From Betaproteobacteria bacterium (GTDB lineage: Bacteria > Pseudomonadota > Gammaproteobacteria > Burkholderiales > Burkholderiaceae_C): DNA of 64,000 nt. The position numbers and the translations under genes are program-made. Positions 44,161-54,541 of this stretch are shown here, one piece after another. Under the pieces are notes generated by a model. It made no database searches. It was not told the origin of the DNA and worked only from the letters and a program-made list of their open reading frames with translations. The stretch's first letter is position 1. The number at the start of each line of letters is the position of its first letter. Location: positions 62,001-126,000 of the forward strand of contig VGHB01000007.1 of the NCBI GenBank assembly GCA_016868355.1. The letters are read 5' to 3'.

Positions 44161-45043
44161 CGTCGACATCGTGCTCGCCGGCCTGCTCGTCTCGGCGCTG
44201 CGCAGTGCAGCGCCGCTGCTGCTTGCGCTGCTCGGCGAATGCCTGACGCAGCGTGTGGGACGCATCAACCTCGGCCTCGAAGGCCAGATGCTGGTCGGCG
44301 CGGTCGCCGGCTACGCAACGGTCGCGGCCACCGGCAGCCCATGGCTCGGGCTCGCCGGCGGCGCTGTCGCCGGCGCGCTGCTGTCGACTGTCTTCGGCTG
44401 GCTGACGGTAGCGGCCGGCGCGAACGCCTTCGCCAGCGGCCTGGCGGTGTGGATGCTCGGCCTCGGCCTCAGCGCCTACCTCGGCACCGCCTTCGTCGGC
44501 GTGCGCATCGAGGGCTTCCCGCTGTGGATCGGCGGCCTTACGCCGACGGTCGCCTTGGCGCTCGTGCTCGTGCCGCTCACGGCGCTGTGGCTGTTCCGCA
44601 CGCGCAGCGGTCTGCGCTGGCGCGCGGTCGGCGAATCGGAGCACTCGGCGCGCGCGCTCGGTATCGTGCCGTGGCGGGTGGCCCTGAGCGGCATCGTCGT
44701 AGGCGGCCTGTTCTCGGGGCTGGGCGGCGCGGCGCTATCGATCGACATCACCCGGACCTGGGCCGAGGGCATGACCGCCGGGCGCGGGCTGGTGGCGGTG
44801 GGCTTGGTCATCGTCGCGCGCTGGAACCCCTGGCTGTGCCTGCCGGCGGCGCTGCTCTTCGGCCTCGGCGAGGCGCTGGCGCTTCGGCTGCAAGCCGCCG
44901 ACAGCGCCGTCGCCGCCCATCTGCTGCACATGCTGCCCTACGCGGTGAGCCTGCTCGTCTTCACCCTCACCTGCGCGAGCCTGCGCCGCGACCCGCGCAG
45001 CGGTGGCGCGCCGGCCGGCCTGCGCGCGGTGTTCGAACGCTGA
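44153..45043 (+). CDS. ABC transporter permease 2 (BPD_transp_2)
   Basis: 296 aa partner permease: LLALLGECLTQRVGRINLGLEGQM at the start, FASGLAVWMLGLGLSAYLG, and the cytoplasmic coupling-loop region RAVGESEHSARALGI. It overlaps permease 1 by 8 bp. Together with the ATPase and the periplasmic protein it forms a complete importer. Confidence 0.9.
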   Translation: MSSVDIVLAGLLVSALRSAAPLLLALLGECLTQRVGRINLGLEGQMLVGAVAGYATVAATGSPWLGLAGGAVAGALLSTVFGWLTVAAGANAFASGLAVWMLGLGLSAYLGTAFVGVRIEGFPLWIGGLTPTVALALVLVPLTALWLFRTRSGLRWRAVGESEHSARALGIVPWRVALSGIVVGGLFSGLGGAALSIDITRTWAEGMTAGRGLVAVGLVIVARWNPWLCLPAALLFGLGEALALRLQAADSAVAAHLLHMLPYAVSLLVFTLTCASLRRDPRSGGAPAGLRAVFER

Positions 45044-45084
45044 GTCCCCGTTCCCCCCCACCCACCCCCACGAAAGGATCTCCG

Positions 45085-46158
45085 ATGATCACGAACCGCC
45101 GCCTCGGACTCGCCGCGATCGCCGCCGCGCTCACGCTGCCCGCATTCGCTGCGCAGGCCGCGCCGCCGACAATCGGCTACATCTACGTCGGCCCCGAGAA
45201 AGACTTCGGCTACAACACTTCGATGGATGTCGGCCGGCAGTTCGTCCAGAAGAACCTTCCCGGCACGAAGACGCTGCACGTCGAAAACATTCCCGAGACC
45301 GCCGAGGTCGAGAAGGTGATGGAGCGCATGATCCGCTCGGGCGCGCGCATCATCTTCGCCACCAGCTACGGCTACCTCGACTACGCGATCAGCCTTGGCA
45401 AGAAGTACCCGAAGGTTGCGTTCCTGCATGCCGGCGGGCTGAAGACCGGCGCCAACGTCGGCACCTACTGGGCCAACTCCGACGACGCGATGTACCTCGC
45501 CGGCATGGCCGCCGGCGCGGTCAGCAAGAGCGGCAAGCTCGGCTTCATCGGCGCCTTCCCGATCCCGCAGGTGGTGCGCTCGATCAACGCGTTCACGCTT
45601 GGCGCGCAGTCGGTGAATCCACAGGTTACGACCACCGTCGTGTGGACCGGCGGCTGGCTGCTGCCGCCGAAGGAGGCCGAGGCCGCCAACTCGCTGATCG
45701 ACGCCGGCATCGACGTGATCGGCGGCCAAGTCGACAGCCCGATGACCTATGCGCAGACGGCCGAGAAGCGCGGCGTGCATGTCGTCGGCAAGGACGTCGA
45801 CGTGTCGCACCTCGCGCCGAAGGCTGTTCTGACCGGCGCCTCGTGGAACTGGGGCCCGATGATGCTGAAACTCGTCAAGGAGATCGAGGCCGGCACCTGG
45901 AAGCCCAGCCACGTACGCGGAGACATGAAGGACGGCACCGTGGTGCTCGACAAGTTCGGCCCGGCGGTACCCGAGGCGGCACGCAAGACCATCCTCGCCA
46001 AGAAGGAGGAGATCCTCGCCAACAAGTTCAAGGTCTGGGCCGGACCGCTGACTACGCAGGACGGCAAGCCTCTGCTCGCCGCCGGCGCGCCGATGCCGAT
46101 GGAGCAACTGGAGAGCATGCAGTTCTTCGTCAAGGGCGTGATCGGGACGGTCAAGTGA
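45085..46158 (+). CDS. BMP-family periplasmic substrate-binding protein
   Basis: 357 aa with a Sec signal peptide cleaved around AFAAQA and no lipobox, so it is soluble in the periplasm. Family features: IGYIYVGPEKDFGYN, FATSYGYLDYAISLGKKYP, and GQVDSPMTYAQTAEKRGVHVVGKD. BMP proteins bind nucleosides, purines or related ring compounds. AAAGGA precedes ATG 45085, 41 bp after permease 2. The downstream hydrolase overlaps its stop. Confidence 0.92.
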   Translation: MITNRRLGLAAIAAALTLPAFAAQAAPPTIGYIYVGPEKDFGYNTSMDVGRQFVQKNLPGTKTLHVENIPETAEVEKVMERMIRSGARIIFATSYGYLDYAISLGKKYPKVAFLHAGGLKTGANVGTYWANSDDAMYLAGMAAGAVSKSGKLGFIGAFPIPQVVRSINAFTLGAQSVNPQVTTTVVWTGGWLLPPKEAEAANSLIDAGIDVIGGQVDSPMTYAQTAEKRGVHVVGKDVDVSHLAPKAVLTGASWNWGPMMLKLVKEIEAGTWKPSHVRGDMKDGTVVLDKFGPAVPEAARKTILAKKEEILANKFKVWAGPLTTQDGKPLLAAGAPMPMEQLESMQFFVKGVIGTVK

Positions 46159-46934
46159 TGGGCGAGAGCTCCATGAAGCCGATGGGCTCGCACCCCGCCA
46201 ATCGTTGGCGGGTCGACAGCACGCGTGCCGACCTGTCGCGGGCCGAGCGGCGGCCGGTGCGCGCGGTTGCGCTCGACGCTCAGCCTCAGTCGGTCATGGT
46301 CGACGCGAACCGCAGCGCGCTCATCGTCGTCGACATGCAGAACGACTTCTGCGCGAAGGGCGGCTACCTCGATTACCGCGGCATCGACATCACGCCAGAC
46401 CGGGCGCCGATCGCACCGCTGCAGCGCCTGGTGCCGGTGCTGCGCGCGCAGGACGTGCCGGTCGTCTGGCTGAACTGGGGCGTGCGCCCCGACCTGCTGA
46501 ACATCCACCCCTCGCTGTTGCATGCGCACACGCAGGATGGCGAGGGCGCCGGCCTCGGCGAGCGGATCCCCGGCGGCGCGGAGATCCTGCGCAAAGGCTC
46601 CTGGGGCGCGCAGATCGTCGACGAGCTGAACCCGGGCGAGCGGGACATCCACGTCACCAAGCACCGCTTCAGCGGCTTCTGGGACACCGAGCTCGACAGC
46701 ATCCTGCGCAACATGGGCCTGTGCACGCTGTTCTTCGCCGGCGTCAACGCCGACCAGTGCGTGATGACGACGCTCGAGGACGCGAGCTTCCTCGGCTACG
46801 ACGTGCTGATGCTGCGTGACTGCGTCGGCACCACCTCGCCCGACTACTGCATGCAGGCGACCGAGTACAACGTGAAGCTGCTCTACGGCTTCATGACCGA
46901 CTCGGCCGCGCTGATCAAGGGGCTGCAGGCATGA
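46158..46934 (+). CDS. isochorismatase-family cysteine hydrolase, RutB-like
   Basis: 258 aa amidohydrolase of the isochorismatase fold with the Asp-Lys-Cys triad visible: VVDMQNDF (~residue 55), VTKHRFSGF and VNADQCVMTT. GSWGAQIVDEL and RFSGFWDTELDSILR resemble the ureidoacrylate amidohydrolase RutB of pyrimidine-ring catabolism. ATG 46158 overlaps the transporter stop (TGATG); ATG 46173 is an alternative. It probably hydrolyses an amide or ureide derived from the imported compound. Confidence 0.85.
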   Translation: MGESSMKPMGSHPANRWRVDSTRADLSRAERRPVRAVALDAQPQSVMVDANRSALIVVDMQNDFCAKGGYLDYRGIDITPDRAPIAPLQRLVPVLRAQDVPVVWLNWGVRPDLLNIHPSLLHAHTQDGEGAGLGERIPGGAEILRKGSWGAQIVDELNPGERDIHVTKHRFSGFWDTELDSILRNMGLCTLFFAGVNADQCVMTTLEDASFLGYDVLMLRDCVGTTSPDYCMQATEYNVKLLYGFMTDSAALIKGLQA

Positions 46935-47398
46935 GCCGGATCGAGGAACGGCTCGCTGAGCTGGGTCTGGAGCTACCGAAGCCGCCGACGCCGATCGCCA
47001 ACTTCGTGCCCTGGCAGCGGGCCGGTCAGACCGTCTACCTGGCCGGCCAGGTGAACGAGTGGAACGGCACCGTGCCCTTCGTCGGCAAGCTCGGGCGCGA
47101 GTTCGACATCGACGCCGGCAGGCAGGCCGCACGCCTCTGCGCGCTGAACCTGCTGGCCTGCCTGAAGCTCGCCTGCGAAGGCGATCTGGGCCGCGTCCGC
47201 CAATGCCTGCGGCTCGGCGGCTTCGTCAACTGCGAGCCCGACTTCGAGTTCGCGCCGGCGGTGGTCAACGGAGCGTCGGACCTGATCGTCGCGCTGCTCG
47301 GCGATGCGGGGCGACATGCCCGAACGGCCGTCGGCGTGGCGAGCCTGCCGCGGCGTGCCGCCGTGGAGGTCGACGCCATCTTCCTCGTCGAGGGCTGA
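46931..47398 (+). CDS. RidA/YjgF-family protein
   Basis: 155 aa enamine/imine deaminase-type protein: FVPWQRAGQTVYLAGQV at the start, LNLLACLKLACEGDL in the trimer helix, and a C-terminal SLPRRAAVEVDAIFLVE, the conserved RidA end containing the substrate-binding Arg. Coupled to the RutB-like gene by ATGA. Pairing of RutB-like and RidA-like proteins mirrors RutB/RutC, though no RutA-type oxygenase is in the window. Confidence 0.88.
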   Translation: MSRIEERLAELGLELPKPPTPIANFVPWQRAGQTVYLAGQVNEWNGTVPFVGKLGREFDIDAGRQAARLCALNLLACLKLACEGDLGRVRQCLRLGGFVNCEPDFEFAPAVVNGASDLIVALLGDAGRHARTAVGVASLPRRAAVEVDAIFLVEG

Positions 47399-47460
47399 GG
47401 CCGGCTTCTGGCCGCCTGCTATGCTGCGCGCCATCGCACCCGCAAGCTGATCACCCTACC

Positions 47461-49554
47461 ATGTGGATTGTGCCGCCGGCCTTGCGCATCGCCTTTCCGG
47501 TGCCGGCAGGTCAGCCGGGCCAGGGGTGGCGGGCCTGGTTGCTGCAGTGCCTGCTGTTCGGCGCGGTGTACGGCGCCGCAGCGCGTCTTGGGCTGGCCTA
47601 TTCGAGCATCGCGCCGAACGTCACGCTGATCTGGGCGCCGACCGGCATCAGCCTGTTCGTGCTGCTGCGCTGGGGGCCACGACTGTGGCCCGGCATCGTG
47701 CTCGGTGACCTGATCGCGAACGCGGGGACCGGCGCATCGCTTGCGGCGATGCTCGGTATCTCGGCGGGCAACATCGCACAGACGCTGCTGTGCCTCGTCG
47801 CGATGCGGCAGGTCGGCTTCGACCCGAGGCTCGAGCGCGTACGCGACGCCGTCGCGCTGCTCGCGCTCGGAACGGCGGGCGCGGCGGTCAGCGCCTGCAT
47901 CGGGCCGGCGACGCTGTGGCTCGACGGCGCGATCGCCGACGCGCACTACCCGGCGGTTTGGCTGCAGTGGTGGATGGGTGACGCGACCGGCGTCGTCGTG
48001 CTCGCCCCGCTGCTGCTCGCCTGGTGGGGTCAGGCGCGCCGCCTGCCCACGTCTCGGCGCCTCGAGGCGCTGGGGCTGCTCGCGATGCTTGGGCTGCTGT
48101 CGGTGCTGGTGTTCTCCGACGCGCTCGCGCTGAAGCCGGGCGGCCCCGGGTACTACCCGGCCGCGATGGCGCTCTTCCCGCTCGCGGTCTGGGCCGCGCT
48201 GCGGTTCGGCCTGCGCGGCGCAACGCTGGTGACGCTGCTGATCACTGCAGCGGCGATCTGGGGCACGGTGCGCGGCATCGGCCCCTTCGCCGACGGCGCC
48301 CAGACCGGCAGCCTGCTGCGCTGGTGGGTGTTCGCGAACGTCATCACGGTCACAGGGCTGCTGCTCGCGGCGTCTCAGAGCGAGCGCGACCGCGCGCGCG
48401 CGCAGGCGATCCGCGACCGCGACTTCTCGACTGCGATCCTCGACGCCGAGGGCGCGCTGGTCGTCGTGCTCGACGCCGCGGGCCGCATCCAGCGCGTCAA
48501 CCGCAGTTTCGAGAAGTGCACCGGCTTCAGCTCGGCCGAGTTGATGGGGCGCCCGTTCGAGGAGGCGCTGATACCCGAGGACCAACACGCAAAGGTGCGC
48601 GGGCATGCCGAACTGCTTCGGCTGAATCTCAGCGACAGCGCCAGCCATGACAGCGCGCTACGCCGCCGCGGCGGGCCGCCGATCACCGTGTCGTGGACGG
48701 CGACGGCGCTGCGTGGCGCCGACGGCCGGATGACCCACTCGATCGTCTCGGGCGTCGACATCAGCGCCAGGGTCGAGGCCGCGGAGGCGCTGCGCCATGC
48801 GCGCCGCCAGCTTGAGGCGCGCGTGCGCGAGCGCACGCGAGACCTGGCCGACGCCAACCTCGCCCTGCAGGAGGAGATGGCCGAGCGCCAGCGCCTGGAG
48901 GGCGAGCTGATCCGCGTGAGCGAGCGCGAGCAGCAACGCTTCGGCCGCGAGCTGCACGATGGACTCGGCCAGCACCTAACCGCGGCCGCCGTGAAGGCCG
49001 AGCTGCTAGCGCGCGACCTGGAGGCGGCCGGCGCCACCGCTGCACAACGCAGCGCCGAGCACATCGAGGCGATGGTCAGCGATGCAGTCGCGCAGACCCG
49101 CCTGCTGGCCCGCGGGCTGTTCCCGGTTGAACTCGGCGAGGGCGGGCTGCGTGCGGCGCTGGACCTGCTCGCCGAGACCACGCGCTGTCAGCTACGCCGC
49201 AACTGCGTGCTGATCTGTCCGGAGCCGGTGGAGGTGGGCGACCACGACACGTCGGTACACCTCTACCGCATCGCGCAGGAGGCGGTGAACAACGCTGTGA
49301 AGCACGCCCCCGGAGCGCCGATCACGATCGGACTGCACCCGGACAGGGGCGGCCTGCGTCTTTCCGTGCACAACACGATCGTCGCGCGAGGCGTCGATGG
49401 CCGGAACAGAGCGGGCGCGGGGATCGGTCTGCGCATCATGCGTCACCGCACGGAGCTGATCCAGGCGAGCTGGGAGGCCGGGCCTCTGGAGGACGGTTGG
49501 CGCGTCACGGTCAACTGGGCGGGCCCGAACCCCTCCCGGGGAGGATCGGAGTGA
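47461..49554 (+). CDS. MASE1-PAS hybrid NarL-type sensor histidine kinase
   Basis: 697 aa. An N-terminal MASE1-type integral membrane sensor has about eight helices (APTGISLFVLLRWGPRLWPGI; GDATGVVVLAPLLLAWW). A PAS domain follows (DFSTAILDAEGALVVVLDAAG, ~325-440), then a coiled-coil (RVRERTRDLADANLALQEE), and the HisKA_3 dimerisation box REQQRFGRELHDGLGQHL with the phospho-His. The HATPase ends with GAGIGLRIMRHR. It overlaps the response-regulator gene, so the two form a pair. Signal unknown. ATG 47461 begins after a 62-bp gap from ridA. Confidence 0.9.
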   Translation: MWIVPPALRIAFPVPAGQPGQGWRAWLLQCLLFGAVYGAAARLGLAYSSIAPNVTLIWAPTGISLFVLLRWGPRLWPGIVLGDLIANAGTGASLAAMLGISAGNIAQTLLCLVAMRQVGFDPRLERVRDAVALLALGTAGAAVSACIGPATLWLDGAIADAHYPAVWLQWWMGDATGVVVLAPLLLAWWGQARRLPTSRRLEALGLLAMLGLLSVLVFSDALALKPGGPGYYPAAMALFPLAVWAALRFGLRGATLVTLLITAAAIWGTVRGIGPFADGAQTGSLLRWWVFANVITVTGLLLAASQSERDRARAQAIRDRDFSTAILDAEGALVVVLDAAGRIQRVNRSFEKCTGFSSAELMGRPFEEALIPEDQHAKVRGHAELLRLNLSDSASHDSALRRRGGPPITVSWTATALRGADGRMTHSIVSGVDISARVEAAEALRHARRQLEARVRERTRDLADANLALQEEMAERQRLEGELIRVSEREQQRFGRELHDGLGQHLTAAAVKAELLARDLEAAGATAAQRSAEHIEAMVSDAVAQTRLLARGLFPVELGEGGLRAALDLLAETTRCQLRRNCVLICPEPVEVGDHDTSVHLYRIAQEAVNNAVKHAPGAPITIGLHPDRGGLRLSVHNTIVARGVDGRNRAGAGIGLRIMRHRTELIQASWEAGPLEDGWRVTVNWAGPNPSRGGSE

Positions 49555-50240
49555 CGAAGGGGCTGCTTGCGACCGAGCCATCGCAGGTGCTGCTGGTCGA
49601 CGACCATCCGATCCTGCGGCACGGCATCGCGCAGCTGATCGGGCGCGACGAGGAGTTTGTCGTCTGCGGCGAGGCAGGTGGCGTCGACGAGGCGCTGGCG
49701 CTGCTGGCGGACCGGCACGTCGACTTGATGGTCGTCGACCTCTCGCTCGAGGACCGCTCCGGGCTCGACCTGATCCGGACGGCGCGCGCGCGCCACCCGC
49801 AGGTGCAGTCGCTAGTGCTGTCGATGCACGACGAGCGGCTGCACGCCGAGCGCGCGTTGCGCGCAGGAGCGCGGGGCTACGTGATGAAGCAAGAGGCGAC
49901 GCGCAAGATCGTCGCCGCACTGCGCCATGTCCGAGCGGGCCACATCTACCTCGGCGAGGCCATCGCGACTGACCTGCTCGCGAGGCTGGCCGCTGCAGCA
50001 CCTGCAGCGGTGGACGCCGTGCCGTCGGGTGTTCGGAGCCTGAGCGATCGCGAGCTCGAGGTCCTGCGCCTGATTGCCCGCGGCCTGAAGACCGGCGCGA
50101 TCGCCCGCACGCTGAACCGGAGCGTGCACACGGTCGAGACGCATCGGGCCAGCATCAAGCGTAAGCTGGGTCTGCGCACCTCCGGTGAGCTCGCCAAGGC
50201 CGCTTTTGCGCTGGCCTCCGATGGGGCATCGGACATCTGA
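49551..50240 (+). CDS. NarL/FixJ-family response regulator
   Basis: 229 aa. The receiver domain has VLLVDDHPILR, the phospho-acceptor Asp in LMVVDLSLED and a conserved Lys in GYVMKQEA. The C-terminal LuxR HTH is LSDRELEVLRLIARGLKTG...HTVETHRASIKRKLG. GTG 49551 overlaps the kinase stop (GTGA) and is preceded by GGAGG at ideal distance. Its targets are unknown; no obvious site was seen. Confidence 0.93.
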   Translation: MTKGLLATEPSQVLLVDDHPILRHGIAQLIGRDEEFVVCGEAGGVDEALALLADRHVDLMVVDLSLEDRSGLDLIRTARARHPQVQSLVLSMHDERLHAERALRAGARGYVMKQEATRKIVAALRHVRAGHIYLGEAIATDLLARLAAAAPAAVDAVPSGVRSLSDRELEVLRLIARGLKTGAIARTLNRSVHTVETHRASIKRKLGLRTSGELAKAAFALASDGASDI

Positions 50241-50652
50241 CATCGGCGCTCAGCCGTACGGTCCGAAACCCGCAACCCCGGCGAGGCCCGAGCCGGTCTT
50301 CTCGGGTTGCCCGCCCTGCTCGCCACGTTTGACTGATCGAGAATGGCGAGGACTTGGTCGTCAAGGGGAGCGGGCGCGCCCCGTGTCCCCGGGGTTCGCC
50401 ATCGCGGTGCAGACCTCAACGGTGCGCCGCCCGGAAGCAGGCCCACTTCACCGGGCTGGGTCGATCGACTCGCGACTCGCTTTTTCGCTCGGAGTTTTTC
50501 GTCAGCGTCCCGCAGAAGCGGTGCCGTCCATCTCCGATTCGAGACGGACTGTTGGCGCCCAAGCTTCTGCGCCCAATCATCGATCCGGGGTGCGCGCGAT
50601 GAGCCCGAAAAGGGCCCAGCGGACACGGAGACTTACCAACAACGGTCGCGAG
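50241..50652. other. 412-bp gap without recognised gene
   Basis: Non-coding or degenerate. A GCAACCC...GGGTTGC interrupted dyad just after the response-regulator stop might end its transcript, but it has no T tract. Confidence 0.4.
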
Positions 50653-50784
50653 TCATGCGGGCGCGGCCTCGCGCGGCGATACCCTGCGAGCAATGTCGTC
50701 CCGTGTGGCCAAGGTCTTCAGGTCATAGTCGGCTTGCAGTGCCAGCCACGACGCAGCATCACCGATACCGAAGGTGAGGAGTCG
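50653..50784 (-). pseudogene. truncated HigA-like antitoxin (C-terminal fragment)
   Basis: The minus frame ending at 50653 reads LLTFGIGDAASWLALQADYD followed by LKTLATRDDIARRVSPREAA. This is the usual C-terminal half of HigA-type HTH antitoxins (RLA..LG...WL.LQ..YDL). The N-terminal helix-turn-helix is missing because the IS91-like remnant sits where it should be. No toxin gene is present. Confidence 0.6.
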
Positions 50785-50805
50785 CGCACGCTGCGCCCGC
50801 TGCAG

Positions 50806-51228
50806 GCCGCGGCCATCACGTACCGCATCGCCTTCGGGCCTCGTGCCGGGCAGAAGGTGCTGAGCGTCCGGGGAGCGATGCCGCGCGAGGGCGCAGCGCG
50901 CCAGCCCCTGTGCGCCGACATCGGCGGCTTCAACCTGCACGCCGCGGTGCGGGTGCAAGCGCACGACCGCAAGCGGCTGGAACAGCTGTGCCGCTACATC
51001 ACGCGTCCGGCGCTTTCCGACGAGCGGGTGCAGCTCAACGCCGCGGGGCAGGTCGAGCTCAAGCTCAATACGCCTTGGCGCGACGGTACGACGCATCTGG
51101 TGATGAGCCCGCTGGAGTTCATGCAGCGGCTTGCGGAGCCGGTGCCTTGGCCGAGTCTGCGCCGGGCCATCCAACCCGGCAGCGGTCGGTCGCGAACTAC
51201 TCTAGATGGCCGAGAGCCGTCGATCTGA
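50806..51228 (+). mobile_element. IS91-like (Y2) transposase remnant
   Basis: The plus frame shows AAAITYRIAFGPRAGQKVL, CADIGGFNLHAAVRVQAHDR, LEQLCRYITRPALSDERVQL and TPWRDGTTHLVMSPLEFMQR, the conserved C-terminal part of IS91/ISCR-type transposases. The catalytic N-terminal part with the tyrosines is absent, and the frame ends shortly after in unrelated sequence. A dead fragment. Confidence 0.75.
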
Positions 51229-51300
51229 AGCGCGGGCCTAACTCGATTGAAGACTCGCCAGCACTGGAGCGAGCCTGACTAGCTCTCCGTACCAACCCCT

Positions 51301-51409
51301 GAAAAGTCAGGAGGTCCTGAGACAAAGCCCGTCTCAGACGCCCTTTCGGCTACGCTGGCAGAAGACGCAGTCAGGAGCCCATAGCAAGAAGCCCCGCGTG
51401 GTGCGGGGC
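51301..51409 (-). repeat. right arm of the diverged ~110-bp inverted repeat
   Basis: Reverse-complement partner of 40161-40270: the 40-bp outer block 51370-51409 matches with two mismatches, and the inner block 51301-51340 is looser. It lies immediately downstream of tRNA-Ser. Confidence 0.6.
51385..51409 (-). terminator. terminator downstream of tRNA-Ser
   Basis: In minus orientation: GCCCCGC-ACCAC-GCGGGGC followed by TTCTTGC. Positioned 47 bp after the tRNA 3' end. Confidence 0.65.
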
Positions 51410-51455
51410 TCCGGGCGCCCTCGAAGCCCGCTCAGCAGGTTCGAAGGTCTTGTTC

Positions 51456-51547
51456 TGGCGGGCAAGGAGGGATTCGAACCCTCGGTACTGGAATACCAGT
51501 ACGCCGGATTTCGAATCCGGTGCATTCGACCACTCTGCCACCTGCCC
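51456..51547 (-). tRNA. tRNA-Ser(CGA)
   Basis: 92 nt including encoded CCA. Acceptor GGGCAGG pairs with CTTGCCC (one G-U). The anticodon arm CCGGA-TTCGAAA-TCCGG has anticodon CGA. There is a long serine-type variable arm (GTACTGG/CCAGTAC), T arm GAGGG-TTCGAAT-CCCTC, and discriminator G. It lies just upstream of an island-like region, and tRNA-Ser genes are common integration sites. Confidence 0.95.
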
Positions 51548-51624
51548 GGTGCGGCGCCGCAGAACCGGACGCCGTTTGGTCTTTACTCGAGAGTTTTAAA
51601 TTCTATTGCATCCCGGCCGGGCGC

Positions 51625-52968
<1,344 letters not shown>

Positions 52969-53034
52969 TCAGTCGTCAGGACAGCCAACGGTGTGGGTGC
53001 CTTGGTAGGTCATGGCGGTCGTCCGCGCGCCGCA

Positions 53035-54006
53035 TCATGATCGGCCGGATCGGGCCGCAGCCATAGATTTGTCCCCCAGGCCCACAGGCAGCGGGAAGCG
53101 CACCGCCTCTTCCACGCCAGGCAGGGTGCGCACGCTGACCGCGCCCAGTTCGCGCAAACGGGCCACCACCGACTTCACCAACACTTCAGGCGCAGATGCG
53201 CCTGCCGTCAAACCCACGCGCACCTTGCCTTCAAACCAGCCGGCCCGAAGGTCTTCTTCAGAATCCACAAGGTACGCGGGTGTATTCAAGCGCTGCGCGA
53301 CTTCGCGCAGGCGGTTGCTGTTGCTTGAACTGCGGCTGCCCACCACGATCACCACATCCACCTGCGGTGCCAACACCTTCACAGCATCTTGCCGGTTTTG
53401 GGTGGCGTAGCAGATGTCCTGCTTTTTGGGCTCGCGCACCTTCGGAAAGCGAGTCTTGACGGCTTCTAAAATCTCGGCTGCGTCTTCCACGCTCAAGGTA
53501 GTTTGTGTGACCACGGCCAAACGCCCAGGGTTCTTCACCTGTACCCGCTGCACATCGGCCACATCTTCAACCAGATGGATGCCATCGGTGAGCTGCCCCA
53601 CGGTGCCTTCCACCTCGGGATGGCCCTTGTGGCCGATCATCAGGAATTCGTAACCTTCCTTGTGCAGCTTAGCCACTTCCACATGCACCTTGGTAACCAG
53701 GGGGCAGGTGGCGTCAAACACGCGGAAGCCGCGCACAGCCGCCTCTTGGCGCACCGCCTGGCTCACACCGTGCGCGCTGAAGACCAAGGTGGCGCCGGCT
53801 GGTACGTCAGCCAGGTCTTCAATGAAGATGGCGCCCTTGGCCCGCAGGTCTTCCACCACATACGTGTTGTGTACGATTTCATGGCGCACATAGATGGGGG
53901 CACCGTGAAGGGTGAGCGCGCGCTCGACGATTTCGATGGCACGATCGACCCCGGCGCAAAAGCCTCGCGGCTCGACCAGCACCACTTCCTGCAGACCCTG
54001 TGTCAT
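53035..54006 (-). CDS. ispH: 4-hydroxy-3-methylbut-2-enyl diphosphate reductase
   Basis: 323 aa [4Fe-4S] enzyme of the last MEP-pathway step, making IPP and DMAPP. Three cluster cysteines are in [22 protein letters not shown] and [11 protein letters not shown]; the catalytic Glu region lies downstream of [13 protein letters not shown] 54006 overlaps the fkpB stop (TGATG); a GTG one codon upstream is an alternative. The fkpB-ispH order is a standard proteobacterial pair. Confidence 0.96.
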   Translation of the reverse strand: MTQGLQEVVLVEPRGFCAGVDRAIEIVERALTLHGAPIYVRHEIVHNTYVVEDLRAKGAIFIEDLADVPAGATLVFSAHGVSQAVRQEAAVRGFRVFDATCPLVTKVHVEVAKLHKEGYEFLMIGHKGHPEVEGTVGQLTDGIHLVEDVADVQRVQVKNPGRLAVVTQTTLSVEDAAEILEAVKTRFPKVREPKKQDICYATQNRQDAVKVLAPQVDVVIVVGSRSSSNSNRLREVAQRLNTPAYLVDSEEDLRAGWFEGKVRVGLTAGASAPEVLVKSVVARLRELGAVSVRTLPGVEEAVRFPLPVGLGDKSMAAARSGRS

Positions 54007-54482
54007 CACAGCACCCCAATCACATGAACCTCAAACCGGACTGCCTGCCCGGCCAAGGGATGGTTGAAATCAAACAGCAGCCAGGCCTCGGGCCCAGGAG
54101 CACTGCTGGGCTCCTCGCCGCCGACCTCGCGCACTACGCCGGCATAACTGGCCTGTCCATCGGGGGTGGGGAACTGCACCACATCGCCCACGCTGTAGGT
54201 GGCGTCGGGGTCGCCCAATTCGCGCAGCAAAGACAGCTTTACTTTCTGCAGCAATTCGGGGTTACGCTCGCCAAAGGCCTCGCCAGGGGCGAGGTCGAAC
54301 CCGGCCTGAGCACCTTCGGTCAGCCCCAAGAGGCGCTGCTCCATGGCCGGAGCCAGCGCGCCGCTGCCCAGGGTCAAGGTCGCCGGCGAGCCGTCGAAGG
54401 TGCTGACGAGTTCATCACCGGCCGGGCCCAAAAGTCGATAGTGCAGGGTCAAGAACGACCCTTCGCAGATAGGGTTCACCAC
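54006..54482 (-). CDS. fkpB: FKBP-type peptidyl-prolyl isomerase, SlpA type
   Basis: 158 aa cytoplasmic FKBP with an inserted IF domain: [33 protein letters not shown], then the acidic [12 protein letters not shown] insertion and the C-terminal [10 protein letters not shown]-like [19 protein letters not shown] start at 54482. Translationally coupled to ispH and divergent from radC. Confidence 0.93.
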   Translation of the reverse strand: MVNPICEGSFLTLHYRLLGPAGDELVSTFDGSPATLTLGSGALAPAMEQRLLGLTEGAQAGFDLAPGEAFGERNPELLQKVKLSLLRELGDPDATYSVGDVVQFPTPDGQASYAGVVREVGGEEPSSAPGPEAWLLFDFNHPLAGQAVRFEVHVIGVL

Positions 54483-54541
54483 AAGTCAGGCCCCGCAAAC
54501 AAGGGCCGTTGGCTAGACTGAATTCATTCTACGAGGCCTGC

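Noticed and set aside
41627-47398. A complete Rut pyrimidine-degradation operon
   Set aside because: RutB- and RutC-like proteins are present, but no RutA, RutD, RutE/F or RutG genes are seen.
50185-50805. Upstream part of the long plus-strand frame leading into the IS91-like segment
   Set aside because: The first ~200 codons are arginine/proline-rich and featureless and overlap the response-regulator gene; only the C-terminal part resembles a transposase.
51456-51547. Direct duplication of the tRNA 3' end as an att site pair
   Set aside because: I did not see a second copy of the tRNA 3' end in the window; only the downstream terminator block is repeated, and in inverted orientation.
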